Shown here one piece after another: positions 33,447-42,039 of a DNA stretch of 64,000 bases. Both the position numbers and the translations under genes were made by a program. The stretch comes from Paraliobacillus sp044383835 (GTDB lineage Bacteria > Bacillota > Bacilli > Bacillales > Amphibacillaceae), in assembly GCF_044383835.1 (NCBI RefSeq), contig NZ_JBISEP010000005.1:62001-126000 (forward strand), written 5' to 3'. Each line of letters opens with the position of its first letter. Positions within the stretch are counted from its first letter, which is position 1. The notes beneath the pieces are model-generated. The model saw nothing but the letters and a program-made list of their open reading frames with translations, ran no database searches and had not been told where the DNA came from.

Positions 33447-34227
33447 TGCTGTTCGTCAGAAAAATCCGTTGGTTCATAATATTACGAACGAAGTAGTTGT
33501 AAATTTTACTGCGAATGGATTGTATGCAATAGGTGCTTCACCTGTGATGGCTAACGCAATGGAAGAAGCTGCGGATATGGCAAAAAATGCGGATGCCTTG
33601 TTATTAAACATTGGCACATTAACGGGGGACCAAGCTGATGTGATGATCGAAGCTGGAAAAGCTGCCAATGAAAAAGGCATTCCAGTTGTTCTTGATCCAG
33701 TTGGTGTAGGTGCAACACCGTATCGCAATCAAGTAGCATCACGAATTTTAAATGAAGTAAAACTAACGATGATTCGCGGAAATGCTGGAGAAGTTAGTCA
33801 ATTAGTAGGATTAGAAGCACAAGTTCGAGGAGTAGATTCATCGGGTTCATTTGATAACATATCCATTGCACGTCATGCGGAGCAAGAATTAGGAATCCCT
33901 GTATTGGTTACTGGAGAAAAAGATGTGATTACGGATGGTAAAGATTTATTTGAAGTATCAAATGGTGCACCTTTATTAACCAAGGTAACAGGAACGGGCT
34001 GTTTACTAGGTTCTGTTGTTGCAGCATTCCTAGCAACAGGTGAGAATCATGTTAAAGCAGCCGCTGCTGCTGTTGTCTTTTACAATGTCGCTGCGGAAAA
34101 AGCCGCAAAAAATGTGAACCACCCAGGCAGCTTTCAAATTGCATTTTTAGATGCGCTCGCGTCAACAACGAGTGAGGATGTTTCAACACATGCAAAAATA
34201 ACGCATCGTATTTTAAGTGAGGGATAA
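33424..34227 (+). CDS. thiM: Hydroxyethylthiazole kinase
   Basis: 267 residues from the ATG at 33424, preceded by GGGGGAAA; an in-frame start at 33361 lies deep inside thiD. It phosphorylates salvaged 4-methyl-5-(2-hydroxyethyl)thiazole. Family segments: KNPLVHNITNEVVVNFTANG, VLDPVGVGATPYR, MIRGNAGE and the catalytic VTGTGCLLGSV. Its presence together with thiD and thiE, and the absence of thiC/thiG here, marks this as a salvage operon. Confidence 0.95.
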   Translation: MSLTTLINAVRQKNPLVHNITNEVVVNFTANGLYAIGASPVMANAMEEAADMAKNADALLLNIGTLTGDQADVMIEAGKAANEKGIPVVLDPVGVGATPYRNQVASRILNEVKLTMIRGNAGEVSQLVGLEAQVRGVDSSGSFDNISIARHAEQELGIPVLVTGEKDVITDGKDLFEVSNGAPLLTKVTGTGCLLGSVVAAFLATGENHVKAAAAAVVFYNVAAEKAAKNVNHPGSFQIAFLDALASTTSEDVSTHAKITHRILSEG

Positions 34228-34230
34228 AAG

Positions 34231-34860
34231 ATGTTTCGGCAGAAAGATTTAGCTGTATATTTTATTATGGGGAGTAATAATGTTGGTGATAAAGATCCAC
34301 TAAAGGTGTTGCAAGCCGCCTTAGATGGTGGGATTACGATGTTTCAATTTAGAGAAAAGGGAGAAGGGGCGCTAACTGGCAAGGACAAACGCTTATTAGC
34401 AGAGAAAATGAAAGTATTATGCGAACAATGCGATGTCCCGTTTATTGTGAATGATGATGTAGAACTTGCTATTGAAGTGATGGCAGATGGTGTACATGTT
34501 GGACAGGAAGACGCTTCGATTGATGAAGTGAAGCAACGTTGTCCAAGCTCATTTATTGTTGGAGTTTCCGCAACAAATGTTATAGAAGCAGAGCAAGCTG
34601 CTAAGGCTGGTGCTGATTATATAGGTGCTGGACCTGTCTTTGCTACAAGTACGAAGAAAGATGCAAAGACCCCGATCGGGTTAGAGGGGCTGAAACAAAT
34701 GAGAGAGAAAATTGGTGACACGCCAATGGTTGCAATTGGAGGCATTAATGCGTCTCACGTATCTTCCATTCTAGCTGCTGGAGCGGATGGTGTATCTGTG
34801 ATTTCAGCTATCAGTTTAGCTGAAAATCCTGTTAGGTCGGCTAGCCAACTACACGTGTGA
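34231..34860 (+). CDS. thiE: Thiamine-phosphate synthase
   Basis: A 209-residue TIM-barrel enzyme that joins HMP-PP and thiazole phosphate to thiamine phosphate. Characteristic segments: MFQFREKGEGALTG, VPFIVNDDVELAIEVMADGVHVGQED, IGAGPVFATSTKKDA and VAIGGINASH. It starts 3 bases after thiM and ends the operon, with a terminator 30 bases on. All expected phosphate-binding Gly-rich loops are intact. Confidence 0.95.
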   Translation: MFRQKDLAVYFIMGSNNVGDKDPLKVLQAALDGGITMFQFREKGEGALTGKDKRLLAEKMKVLCEQCDVPFIVNDDVELAIEVMADGVHVGQEDASIDEVKQRCPSSFIVGVSATNVIEAEQAAKAGADYIGAGPVFATSTKKDAKTPIGLEGLKQMREKIGDTPMVAIGGINASHVSSILAAGADGVSVISAISLAENPVRSASQLHV

Positions 34861-34888
34861 AAAATCAATAATTGGGTGAGAAGTTAGT

Positions 34889-34923
34889 AAAAACACAGGC
34901 TGAATGAGGTCTGTGTTTTTAAA
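34889..34923 (+). terminator. Terminator of the thiDME operon
   Basis: AAAAACACAG (34889-34898) pairs with CTGTGTTTTT (34911-34920). Confidence 0.8.
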
Positions 34924-34947
34924 TTTGGTGATTTTCTATAACTAGTA

Positions 34948-35352
34948 TTATTTAATAAGAGCGTCATCGTCAGTATTTTTAAATATATATCTAATCCCTT
35001 TACCGGCAAGTAGTTCATCTTCGTATCTAGGTAACACGTGAAAATGCGAGTGGAATATGTGCTGTCCTGCAACTGCACCGCAATTCCAACCAAGGTTATA
35101 TCCTTGCGGTTGATAGGTTTTATCTAAGTAATCTTTCACCTCTTGAAGGAGTGTGTATGTTGCATCCCATTCTTCACGTGTTAAATCAAATGCTGTTTCT
35201 CTATGTTTTTTAGGGACAATTATTCCTGATCCTTCAAGTTTAGTTCCTTTTTGTTTAGCTTGATCCAACTGTAAAAACAGACAATATTTATTACTCATAA
35301 TCACGTTCTGAGCTGGTTCTAATTCGGGATGACAAAATAAACAATCTTTCAT
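34948..35352 (-). CDS. HIT family nucleotide-binding protein
   Basis: A 134-residue histidine-triad protein. The catalytic motif is H101-x-H103-x-H105 in FHSHFHVLPRY. An N-terminal CLFCHPE (C4, C7) resembles the zinc-binding Cys pair of some HIT proteins. Members hydrolyse nucleotidyl-phosphate bonds, for example dinucleoside polyphosphates or AMP-lysine adducts. The start follows AAGGAGAG. It stands alone; substrate not assignable. Confidence 0.88.
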   Translation of the reverse strand: MKDCLFCHPELEPAQNVIMSNKYCLFLQLDQAKQKGTKLEGSGIIVPKKHRETAFDLTREEWDATYTLLQEVKDYLDKTYQPQGYNLGWNCGAVAGQHIFHSHFHVLPRYEDELLAGKGIRYIFKNTDDDALIK

Positions 35353-35414
35353 TGCAACTCTCCTTCGTTAACTATTTTAAGATTTGGATCTATTTGAGAT
35401 ACCACACCAATCTT

Positions 35415-35599
35415 TTATAAAGACGATGGGCTATCAGGTATTGTGTTGGCAAGAATAATATAAATAAGCAAATTCCATGGTAAAATGATAAAAAGTATTC
35501 TTATTCCGAGAGAAGAGATATACAGAAAAATTCTGCAATACCGCCACAAACGCCAGATATAGCTCTATCTGTATAAGACTTTCGTAATTTATTTTGCAT
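35415..35599 (-). pseudogene. Frameshifted small PspC-domain membrane protein
   Basis: From the ATG at 35597-35599 (preceded by AAAGGAG) the reading begins NKLRKSYTDRAISGVCGGIAEFF, the hallmark of short PspC-domain proteins. It stops at 35501-35503 after 32 residues. Shifting frame at the CTCT repeat near 35508-35514 restores a continuation GIRILFIILPWNLLIYIILA, the expected membrane half, to TAA at 35415-35417. Two bases too many at this dinucleotide repeat explain the break, so this is a recent frameshift or a sequencing error. PspC proteins act in membrane-stress responses. Confidence 0.75.
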
Positions 35600-35664
35600 T
35601 TTCATTCTCCTTTTTAGACAAATTTAAATAAAACGACTTATTAATATTAATAAAAGAAAAAATA

Positions 35665-35907
35665 CTACTGATTGCAATTACATTCATATTCTTTAAAAAC
35701 AAATTGTTTGTACAAAAGTAGCTCTTTAAAATCTTTTGTAGACGATTCATAAACTTTGACTAAAGGGGCAATATCTATTTTTGCAAATGTTTTTACTTGG
35801 TCATACATGTTAGTAGAAGGGTTAATAATATATTCATTCATATCTTCATATAGATTGTTATGTTCACAGACATCATACGTAATGGCAATATAATGTTTTT
35901 TAAACAT
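35665..35907 (-). CDS. Small hypothetical protein with C-terminal Cys pair
   Basis: 80 residues from the ATG at 35905-35907, which follows AAGGTGGG; a further upstream start lacks a site. The N-terminus is MFKKHYIAITYDV, the centre is charged, and the protein ends in ECNCNQ. No membrane segment or known domain is visible. It lies between the PspC pseudogene and the GNAT-Nudix gene and appears to have its own promoter region. Function unknown. Confidence 0.55.
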   Translation of the reverse strand: MFKKHYIAITYDVCEHNNLYEDMNEYIINPSTNMYDQVKTFAKIDIAPLVKVYESSTKDFKELLLYKQFVFKEYECNCNQ

Positions 35908-36169
35908 CGTTTTTCCCACCTTGACCTTTTATTTAATGCCTTGTTTTAATATACGTTTATATTAATTTTATTTTAACATAATATTCCTTAAATAAGTTAA
36001 ATTGGTGATGAGAACTTTTTGATGTGTAATTATATACAGAACTGCTAGAAAGGCTTGAATTAATCTATCTAGCAACCAATAAATCACGAATTACAAGCAT
36101 ACATAACTTTTTTCTATTCTCAGGTCTGTAGCGATATGCTATCGTTAGAAATAGAGAGGATGACATATA

Positions 36170-37180
36170 TTGTTTACCTATAAAATTGATGAAGAGATAC
36201 AATTGAAAAAGTTGGAACGATCAGATGCAGAGGCTATTTTCTCTTTAACCGATCAATCTCGCGCTTATTTGAGAGAGTGGTTGCCATGGGTGGATGCAAC
36301 AAAGACGGTACAAGATACAACATATTTTATCAATGGAACGATTAAAGGCTATGCAGATAAAAGATCATTGACGACAGCAATTATTTACCAAGGTGACGTT
36401 GTTGGGGTAGTAGGTTTTAACTTGATTGATTGGACAAACAAAACGGCCCATATTGGTTATTGGTTAGGGGAACGTTATCAAGGGAACGGGATTATGTCTC
36501 GCGTTGTTCACGGACTAACAACACACGCATTTGACGACCTAGCAATGAACCGTGTAGAGATTAGAGCGGCAATAAGAAACCAGAAAAGTAGATCGATCCC
36601 TGAAAGGTTAGGGTTTACGTTTGAAGGGCGAATACGACAAGCGGAAAAATTAGCTGATTATTTTGTTGATCACGCCATTTATAGTATGCTGGCAGAGGAA
36701 TGGCCACCGCAGCCAAATAAAGCGTCAACAAAAAATTATATTCTCGCCCTTCGTAATTATGTTGGGACACAACCATTAATTATGGCTGGTGCTGGTGTAA
36801 TGGTCATCAATGATAAACAGGAGTTATTACTTCAGCTACGTTCAGATACACATGATTGGGGATTGCCGGGTGGCGCAATGGAAATTGGTGAAAATTTAGA
36901 AGAAACAGCAAAAAGAGAGTTGTTAGAGGAGACGGGGTTGCGTGCGAATAGTCTAAGCTTTATAAAATTTTTATCAGGTGATCATTTATATGATAAATAT
37001 CCGAATGGCGACCAAGTGTATCATGTTATTTCACTTTTTAAAACTACTGATGTATCAGGAGAATTACAGGTGAATGATGGGGAAAGTAAAGCACTTCGTT
37101 ATTTTTCATTGGAAAATTTACCGACTCCACTGCATAAAATAACCCAAATCATGCTTGAAGCATACCAAAAGGGTGAATAA
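36170..37180 (+). CDS. Fused GNAT acetyltransferase and Nudix hydrolase
   Basis: A 336-residue two-domain protein starting at TTG after GAGAGGA. Residues about 8-178 form a RimJ/RimL-type N-acetyltransferase (IGYWLGERYQGNGIMSRVV is the acetyl-CoA loop; RNQKSRSIPERLGFTFEG the C-terminal half). Residues about 205-336 form a Nudix domain with a perfect box at 234-257 (G-AMEIG-E-NLEETAK-RE-LLEETGL). Both active sites look intact, and the linker is about 25 residues. The next gene, a nucleotidyltransferase, starts 3 bases downstream. One protein combining acetylation and nucleoside-diphosphate hydrolysis is unusual; the substrate is unknown. Confidence 0.85.
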   Translation: MFTYKIDEEIQLKKLERSDAEAIFSLTDQSRAYLREWLPWVDATKTVQDTTYFINGTIKGYADKRSLTTAIIYQGDVVGVVGFNLIDWTNKTAHIGYWLGERYQGNGIMSRVVHGLTTHAFDDLAMNRVEIRAAIRNQKSRSIPERLGFTFEGRIRQAEKLADYFVDHAIYSMLAEEWPPQPNKASTKNYILALRNYVGTQPLIMAGAGVMVINDKQELLLQLRSDTHDWGLPGGAMEIGENLEETAKRELLEETGLRANSLSFIKFLSGDHLYDKYPNGDQVYHVISLFKTTDVSGELQVNDGESKALRYFSLENLPTPLHKITQIMLEAYQKGE

Positions 37181-37182
37181 AT

Positions 37183-37893
37183 GTGGAGAGAAAATCAGCA
37201 TTGGAATCGGCAAAACTGTTTGTGGATCAATATTTTCCGAATTGTAGGGCGGCAATTTTAGGGGGGAGTGTTGCTCGAAAAGAAGCAACAAGTACTTCTG
37301 ATTTAGATATTGTCATCATAGATGATACAATAGACCATAGTTACCGTGAATCGATGGTAGCTTTCGGATGGCCAATCGAAGTATTTGTGCATCATGCCAC
37401 TTCCTATCCGTCTTTTTTTGCAATGGATGCGGCTATAGGTAGGCCTACTTTACCTCGGATCGTTGCAGAAGGTATCGCTATTCGAGATCATGAAATTGTA
37501 TCGGTCATGCAAGTAGAAGCAAAAGAAATTATTGCAAAAGGCCCTGCAGATTGGTCGGCTGAAACGATTAAGGTTCAACGTTATACATTAACGGATTTTG
37601 TTGATGATTTTATTGGTGCGACTGCACGAGAAGAAGCGGTTTGTATTGCGTTAAGTTTAGCAACTACATTACAAGAATTTTATTTACGAATAAATAACCG
37701 CTGGATTGGTGAATCGAAGTGGATCTATCGAGAATTGAAACGCTATGATCAACGCTTTGCTGACCGTTATATCAATGCAATAGAATATTTTTATAAAAAA
37801 GGAGAAAAGCAACCGCTGATTGATTTAGTTGATCAAGTGCTAGAACCACATGGTGGCAGGTTGTTTGAAGGTTTTTCTTTGGGGAAAGAATAA
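37183..37893 (+). CDS. Nucleotidyltransferase domain protein
   Basis: A 236-residue protein with GTG start after AAAGGGTG. The N-terminal domain carries the polymerase-beta-type motif GGSVARKEATSTSDLDIVI (about residues 27-45), with two Asp residues that bind metal. The C-terminal half is helical, as in aminoglycoside and streptogramin-type nucleotidyltransferases, but no specific resistance family is recognised. It is tightly coupled to the GNAT-Nudix fusion gene, so the two may act on the same small molecule or RNA. Confidence 0.8.
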   Translation: MERKSALESAKLFVDQYFPNCRAAILGGSVARKEATSTSDLDIVIIDDTIDHSYRESMVAFGWPIEVFVHHATSYPSFFAMDAAIGRPTLPRIVAEGIAIRDHEIVSVMQVEAKEIIAKGPADWSAETIKVQRYTLTDFVDDFIGATAREEAVCIALSLATTLQEFYLRINNRWIGESKWIYRELKRYDQRFADRYINAIEYFYKKGEKQPLIDLVDQVLEPHGGRLFEGFSLGKE

Positions 37894-37930
37894 CAATAAG
37901 GTTGTTTAATGAAACAAAGGAGGGGATAAA

Positions 37931-38455
37931 ATGCGTCTTGCTAATAAAAAAATTATTGCATTAGTAGAAGATGATTTTGAAGATTTAGAACTGTGGTATC
38001 CTGTACTTCGTCTACGTGAGGAAGGAACAACAGTAGATTTAGTAGGAAAAGAAGCGAATAAAACCTATGTTGGGAAATATGGTGTACCTGCAACATCCGA
38101 TAAAGCATTTGGAGATGTAGATGTCGCTTCCTATGATGGTATTCTTGTACCAGGTGGTTGGGCACCAGATAAGTTAAGAAGATACCCAGAAGTGATTGAT
38201 TTTGTTAAACATATGGATGAAAATAAAAAACCCATCGGCCAAATTTGTCACGCTGGTTGGGTACTGATTTCAGCTAATATTCTACAAGGAAAGCAAGTAA
38301 CGAGTACACCAGGGATCAAGGATGACATGACTAATGCAGGTGCAACGTGGCATGATGAAGCGGTAATTGTTGATGGTCACATTATTTCCAGTCGTCGTCC
38401 ACCAGATTTACCACCTTATGTCAAAGCATTTGCTGATACATTGGCAAAAGACTAA
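37931..38455 (+). CDS. DJ-1/PfpI family protein (YfkM-type)
   Basis: 174 residues with the class I glutamine amidotransferase-like fold. The nucleophile elbow is GQICHAGWVLIS (Cys about 110, followed by His), and the acidic partner lies in VEDDFEDLELWYP near the N-terminus. This is the PfpI/YfkM group, associated with stress protection or methylglyoxal/deglycase activity. The start follows AAAGGAGGGG. A terminator closes the gene. Confidence 0.9.
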   Translation: MRLANKKIIALVEDDFEDLELWYPVLRLREEGTTVDLVGKEANKTYVGKYGVPATSDKAFGDVDVASYDGILVPGGWAPDKLRRYPEVIDFVKHMDENKKPIGQICHAGWVLISANILQGKQVTSTPGIKDDMTNAGATWHDEAVIVDGHIISSRRPPDLPPYVKAFADTLAKD

Positions 38456-38473
38456 ATTTTCACCTTGGTTTTG

Positions 38474-38508
38474 ATGGAGTTGTCGTTGGTGGCAACTCCA
38501 TATTTTTT
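38474..38508 (+). terminator. Terminator after the PfpI-type gene
   Basis: ATGGAGTTG (38474-38482) pairs with CAACTCCAT (38493-38501), followed by ATTTTTTG. Confidence 0.8.
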
Positions 38509-38549
38509 GATGGACTCTAGTTAGTTTCAGGAGAAACCCTAAGTTTAAA

Positions 38550-38603
38550 GGGTAGTATGCTTCACTTTATATTTTTTCTGATATAAAGTGAAGCATACTA
38601 CCC
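38550..38603. repeat. Perfect 23-bp inverted repeat
   Basis: Arms 38550-38572 and 38581-38603 are exact reverse complements (outer end GGGTAGTATGC) around an 8-base loop. It lies 21 bases before the M23 peptidase start. The run after it is A, not T, so it is not a plus-strand terminator. It could be an mRNA hairpin, a minus-strand element or a short mobile-element remnant. Confidence 0.7.
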
Positions 38604-38624
38604 AAAAAAATCTTGGTGATTTTA

Positions 38625-39365
38625 ATGGTTACCATTATAGGGATGGTGTTCGGTATGTATGGTTATAAGTCAAGTGATACATCAAATAGTAATGTTTCCG
38701 AAGTAATAGGCTCACTTCCTTTTACTGGGAGGTGGTTGGTGGGATCAACTCCCGCAAAAAAAATCCCAAGTCATGGCACAGACATGTTTGGTGTAGGGTA
38801 TGCTATCGACTTTATCGCTGTTGATGAACAGAATAGAACAAGCCCCAAAGTAAGTTGGCGGACACTTATTGGTACAGAATCACCTGAAATCTTCTATGCA
38901 TTTGGTAAGCCTATTGTTTCACCTATTTCAGGAAGGGTAGTTAGTATTCATAATGGGGAACCGGATCATGAAGCACGTCGCTCTCCACTTACATTAATAC
39001 CTTATGCAGCTAAGCAAAGCGAAAGAATTCGTAAAGGTCCAGAAGCAGTTGCTGGCAACTATATAATTATCTCGTCAAATAAATCGGATGTATATATCGC
39101 AATCGTTCATTTACAGTTGGATTCGCTCTTAGTGAAAGAGGGGGATTATGTATCAGAAGGTGAGCATATTGCAAATTGCGGAAACTCAGGTAACTCAACT
39201 CAGCCTCATATTCATATTCAAGCGATGACAAGTGCAGACTTTTTTAATACAAAGGGTGTTCCTCTTTATTTTAATGCGTTTAATCAGTGGAAAAAAAGAA
39301 ATAGCGAGTTAACTATTGTAAAAAAAGCTTTTCCGAGAGCTGGTACGGTTGTCAGTCCAAATTAG
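38625..39365 (+). CDS. M23 family metallopeptidase
   Basis: About 246 residues from the ATG at 38625, 5 bases after GGTGA; starts at 38613 would lie inside that site. A short N-terminal membrane segment (about 1-16) exports or anchors it. The LytM-type domain has the zinc ligands His and Asp in SHGTDMFGVGYAIDF, the VHLQ segment and the final PHIHIQAM pair. Members are endopeptidases of peptidoglycan cross-bridges or degenerate regulators; here the metal ligands look intact. Confidence 0.85.
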   Translation: MVTIIGMVFGMYGYKSSDTSNSNVSEVIGSLPFTGRWLVGSTPAKKIPSHGTDMFGVGYAIDFIAVDEQNRTSPKVSWRTLIGTESPEIFYAFGKPIVSPISGRVVSIHNGEPDHEARRSPLTLIPYAAKQSERIRKGPEAVAGNYIIISSNKSDVYIAIVHLQLDSLLVKEGDYVSEGEHIANCGNSGNSTQPHIHIQAMTSADFFNTKGVPLYFNAFNQWKKRNSELTIVKKAFPRAGTVVSPN

Positions 39366-39663
39366 AATGAATGATGGATGTAATCATTTTCATCACTATA
39401 GAAAAGAAGTATTTATGTCAAAACATAATTCGATTCATTATGAGAAAAAGTTTTTTTATCTGGGTTAGTGCGAATTAATCACTCTAATTTGGCAATGGAG
39501 AATGTTTATTCTAGTTCGAAATACTAAGGGAAAGAGGGGACGGTTATTTCTTAGATAGTGGGATACTCTTCTGATCCTTGGCATCTTCGTCACCTCGCCT
39601 GCTTTCTTCTGAATTTATCGATCTTTTACACGTACTTGAAAAATGGATTGGAGTGTTACCTGT

Positions 39664-40149
39664 ATGTTCGATATCATCATGTGGCTTTTAATTATTGTAA
39701 GTTTTATCTTAAGTTTTGTCGGAATTATGTATCCAATTATTCCTTCGCCACTTATGTTATGGATAGGTTTTATTTTGTGTTATTTCACTTTTGATCCCGG
39801 TTTCACTTGGATATTTTGGTCATCGATGGTGATTTTAACGATTATACTAATTGTATCGGATATTTTTGCAAATGGTTATTTTGTTAAAAAGTACGGTGGC
39901 AGTAAATGGGGAGAACGAATAGCTGGTGTCGCTGTGGTTGTTGGTTCATTTATCATTCCACCGTTCGGGATTTTAATTGTTCCCTTTGTAGTAGTCATTC
40001 TAATTGAATTAATCCAAAAACGAACAGGTAAGCAAGCTATTCGTGCTGCCATTGGGTCATTATTTGGTTTTTTGGGTGGAGTCGTTGCAAAAATATTGAT
40101 TCAATTCATGATGATCGTATGGTTTTTTGTCTCTATTGTTATTTGGTAA
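39664..40149 (+). CDS. DUF456 family membrane protein (YqgC-like)
   Basis: 161 residues from the ATG at 39664, preceded by GGAGTG; the ATG at 39643 is less well placed. It is hydrophobic throughout, with about four membrane segments and a Gly-rich centre (GGSKWGERIAGVAVVVGSFI, IRAAIGSLFGFLGG). The DUF456 family is widespread in Bacillaceae, with no established function. The stop lies 25 bases before the start of the pyridoxine-kinase-type gene. Confidence 0.85.
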   Translation: MFDIIMWLLIIVSFILSFVGIMYPIIPSPLMLWIGFILCYFTFDPGFTWIFWSSMVILTIILIVSDIFANGYFVKKYGGSKWGERIAGVAVVVGSFIIPPFGILIVPFVVVILIELIQKRTGKQAIRAAIGSLFGFLGGVVAKILIQFMMIVWFFVSIVIW

Positions 40150-40174
40150 TATAAGGGGAAGAAAGGGGTTTATT

Positions 40175-40978
40175 ATGAAAGCTCGAGTATTAAGTATTGC
40201 GGGCTCTGCTGCTCAAGGTAGTGCAGGTATCCAAGCTGATTTAAAAACATTTCAGGAATGTGACGTGTATGGGATGGCTGCAATTACAGCATTTGTAGCG
40301 AATAATAGTAAAACAGAACAAGGAATTTTCATTCATGATAAAGAAATAGTAAGAGCACAATATGAAGCAGCTTTGGAGCATGTTGGTGTGGATACGGTCA
40401 AAACAGGTATGCTTTTTTCAAAAGAATTGATTGAGGAAATCTCTACTTGGCTACAGGATTGTCCTGCTAAGCAGATAATAGTAGATCCGGTAATGATCGG
40501 TAAAATGGGGTCACAGCTTTTAGCAGATGATGCGATTGCGGTATTAAAGGAAAAGTTGATTCCATTGGCAACAATTATTACACCTAATTTATATGAAGCG
40601 GGAAAACTATTGAACAGAGAAACAATAATTGGTAATGTAGAAGAAATGGAAGAAGCTGCGAAAGAACTTTTTCAATTAGGATCGAATTATGTATTGATTA
40701 AAGGTGGTGCATTGGAAGACAGAGCAATTGATGTATTATTTGATGGAGCAAGATTCGCATATTATGAAAAACCGAGAGTGAACACGATTCATACAAGTGG
40801 TGCAGGTTGCAGTTATGCTTCTGCCATTGCAGCCGAATTAGCTAAAGGTAGAACGATGGAGAAGGCGGTGGAATTAGCGAAAAATTTTGTTCATGCCGCA
40901 ATCAGTCATGCATTATCCTTTGGTCGTGGCGTTGGATCAACCAACCACGCTGCAAGAAGAAACTATGGAGTAGACTGA
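40175..40978 (+). CDS. pdxK: Pyridoxine/HMP kinase (PdxK/ThiD paralogue)
   Basis: 267 residues from the ATG at 40175, preceded by AAAGGGG; the track-style earlier start at 40127 overlaps the DUF456 gene. It is a ribokinase-family kinase similar to thiD in this window but diverged at the active site: the anion-hole motif reads HTSGAGCS instead of DTHGTGC, as in the B. subtilis PdxK group, which phosphorylates pyridoxine/pyridoxal as well as HMP. It has no TPP riboswitch. Vitamin B6 salvage is the likely role. Confidence 0.85.
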   Translation: MKARVLSIAGSAAQGSAGIQADLKTFQECDVYGMAAITAFVANNSKTEQGIFIHDKEIVRAQYEAALEHVGVDTVKTGMLFSKELIEEISTWLQDCPAKQIIVDPVMIGKMGSQLLADDAIAVLKEKLIPLATIITPNLYEAGKLLNRETIIGNVEEMEEAAKELFQLGSNYVLIKGGALEDRAIDVLFDGARFAYYEKPRVNTIHTSGAGCSYASAIAAELAKGRTMEKAVELAKNFVHAAISHALSFGRGVGSTNHAARRNYGVD

Positions 40979-41121
40979 TATTATTTATTACATAGTAAAA
41001 TAAATGATTGATAGTTTTGTAATGAAGTAGTCTGAAAGTATGATTTATCGTTAAAAATGAAACGATTTTCCGTTTATAACCGTAATTATATATGACTTAG
41101 AAAAAGAAAGGATGAAAATGA

Positions 41122-42039
41122 ATGACAGATCCAGCTATGAAGTTAATAGCTTTAGAAAAAACGATAGGCAAAAAACATATTATAAAAGGGTTAGATTTTT
41201 CCATTTATCCTGGGGAAGTTTTTGGCTTTTTAGGGCCAAATGGTGCTGGGAAAACAACTACCATTCGAATGATGGTAGGATTAATGAAAATCACTTCTGG
41301 TGATGTGATTATTCAAGGAAAGAGTATTCAATCAAATTTTAAAGAAGCCATTAGAGAAGTAGGTGCCATTGTTGAGAATCCCGAAATGTATCCATTCATG
41401 AGCGGATGGAAGAACCTTGTGCACTATGCTCGCATGATGCCTGGTATAACAGAAGAACGAATAAATGAGGTAATCCAATTAGTTGGATTGGAAAAAGTGA
41501 TCAAAGATAAAGTAGGACGCTATTCGCTAGGAATGAGACAACGTCTAGGCATTGCACAAGCTTTGTTACATAACCCTTCTGTTTTAATATTAGATGAGCC
41601 TACTAATGGACTTGATCCTGCTGGTATTAAAGAAATTCGTCACTATATTAGAAGATTAGCAGAGGAAGATCAAGTTGCGGTCATAGTATCAAGTCATTTA
41701 TTAGCAGAAATGGAATTAATGTGTGATCGGATTGGTGTCATTAAAAATGGTGAGTTGATTGCAATCAATGAAGTAAATGAGCAAGATACTACCACATTAC
41801 AAGAAGTACATTTCTTTGTAGAGCCGATAGCACAGGCTAAGGAAATAATTGAACAAACATTTGAAATCGATGCTAAAATAAGTGATAAAAAATTGATTGT
41901 GTCATTAGATCATGCAACCATTCCGAAAGTGACAAAGAAATTGGCTTTAGAAGATGTATCGATATATGGGGTTCAAGCACATAAAACGAATTTAGAAGAG
42001 AAATTTATGGCTATGATTGGGGAGAATACCATTGAGTAA
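41122..42039 (+). CDS. ABC transporter ATP-binding protein (BcrA-like)
   Basis: A 305-residue ATPase. Walker A is GPNGAGKTTTIRMM, the signature YSLGMRQRLG, Walker B VLILDEPTNGLD, and the H-loop is in IVSSHLLAEME. The C-terminal 75 residues match the extension of bacitracin/lantibiotic exporter ATPases (BcrA type). It is coupled to a six-helix permease whose TTG start overlaps its stop. Export of a peptide or drug is likely; the substrate is unknown and no regulator is adjacent. Confidence 0.92.
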   Translation: MTDPAMKLIALEKTIGKKHIIKGLDFSIYPGEVFGFLGPNGAGKTTTIRMMVGLMKITSGDVIIQGKSIQSNFKEAIREVGAIVENPEMYPFMSGWKNLVHYARMMPGITEERINEVIQLVGLEKVIKDKVGRYSLGMRQRLGIAQALLHNPSVLILDEPTNGLDPAGIKEIRHYIRRLAEEDQVAVIVSSHLLAEMELMCDRIGVIKNGELIAINEVNEQDTTTLQEVHFFVEPIAQAKEIIEQTFEIDAKISDKKLIVSLDHATIPKVTKKLALEDVSIYGVQAHKTNLEEKFMAMIGENTIE

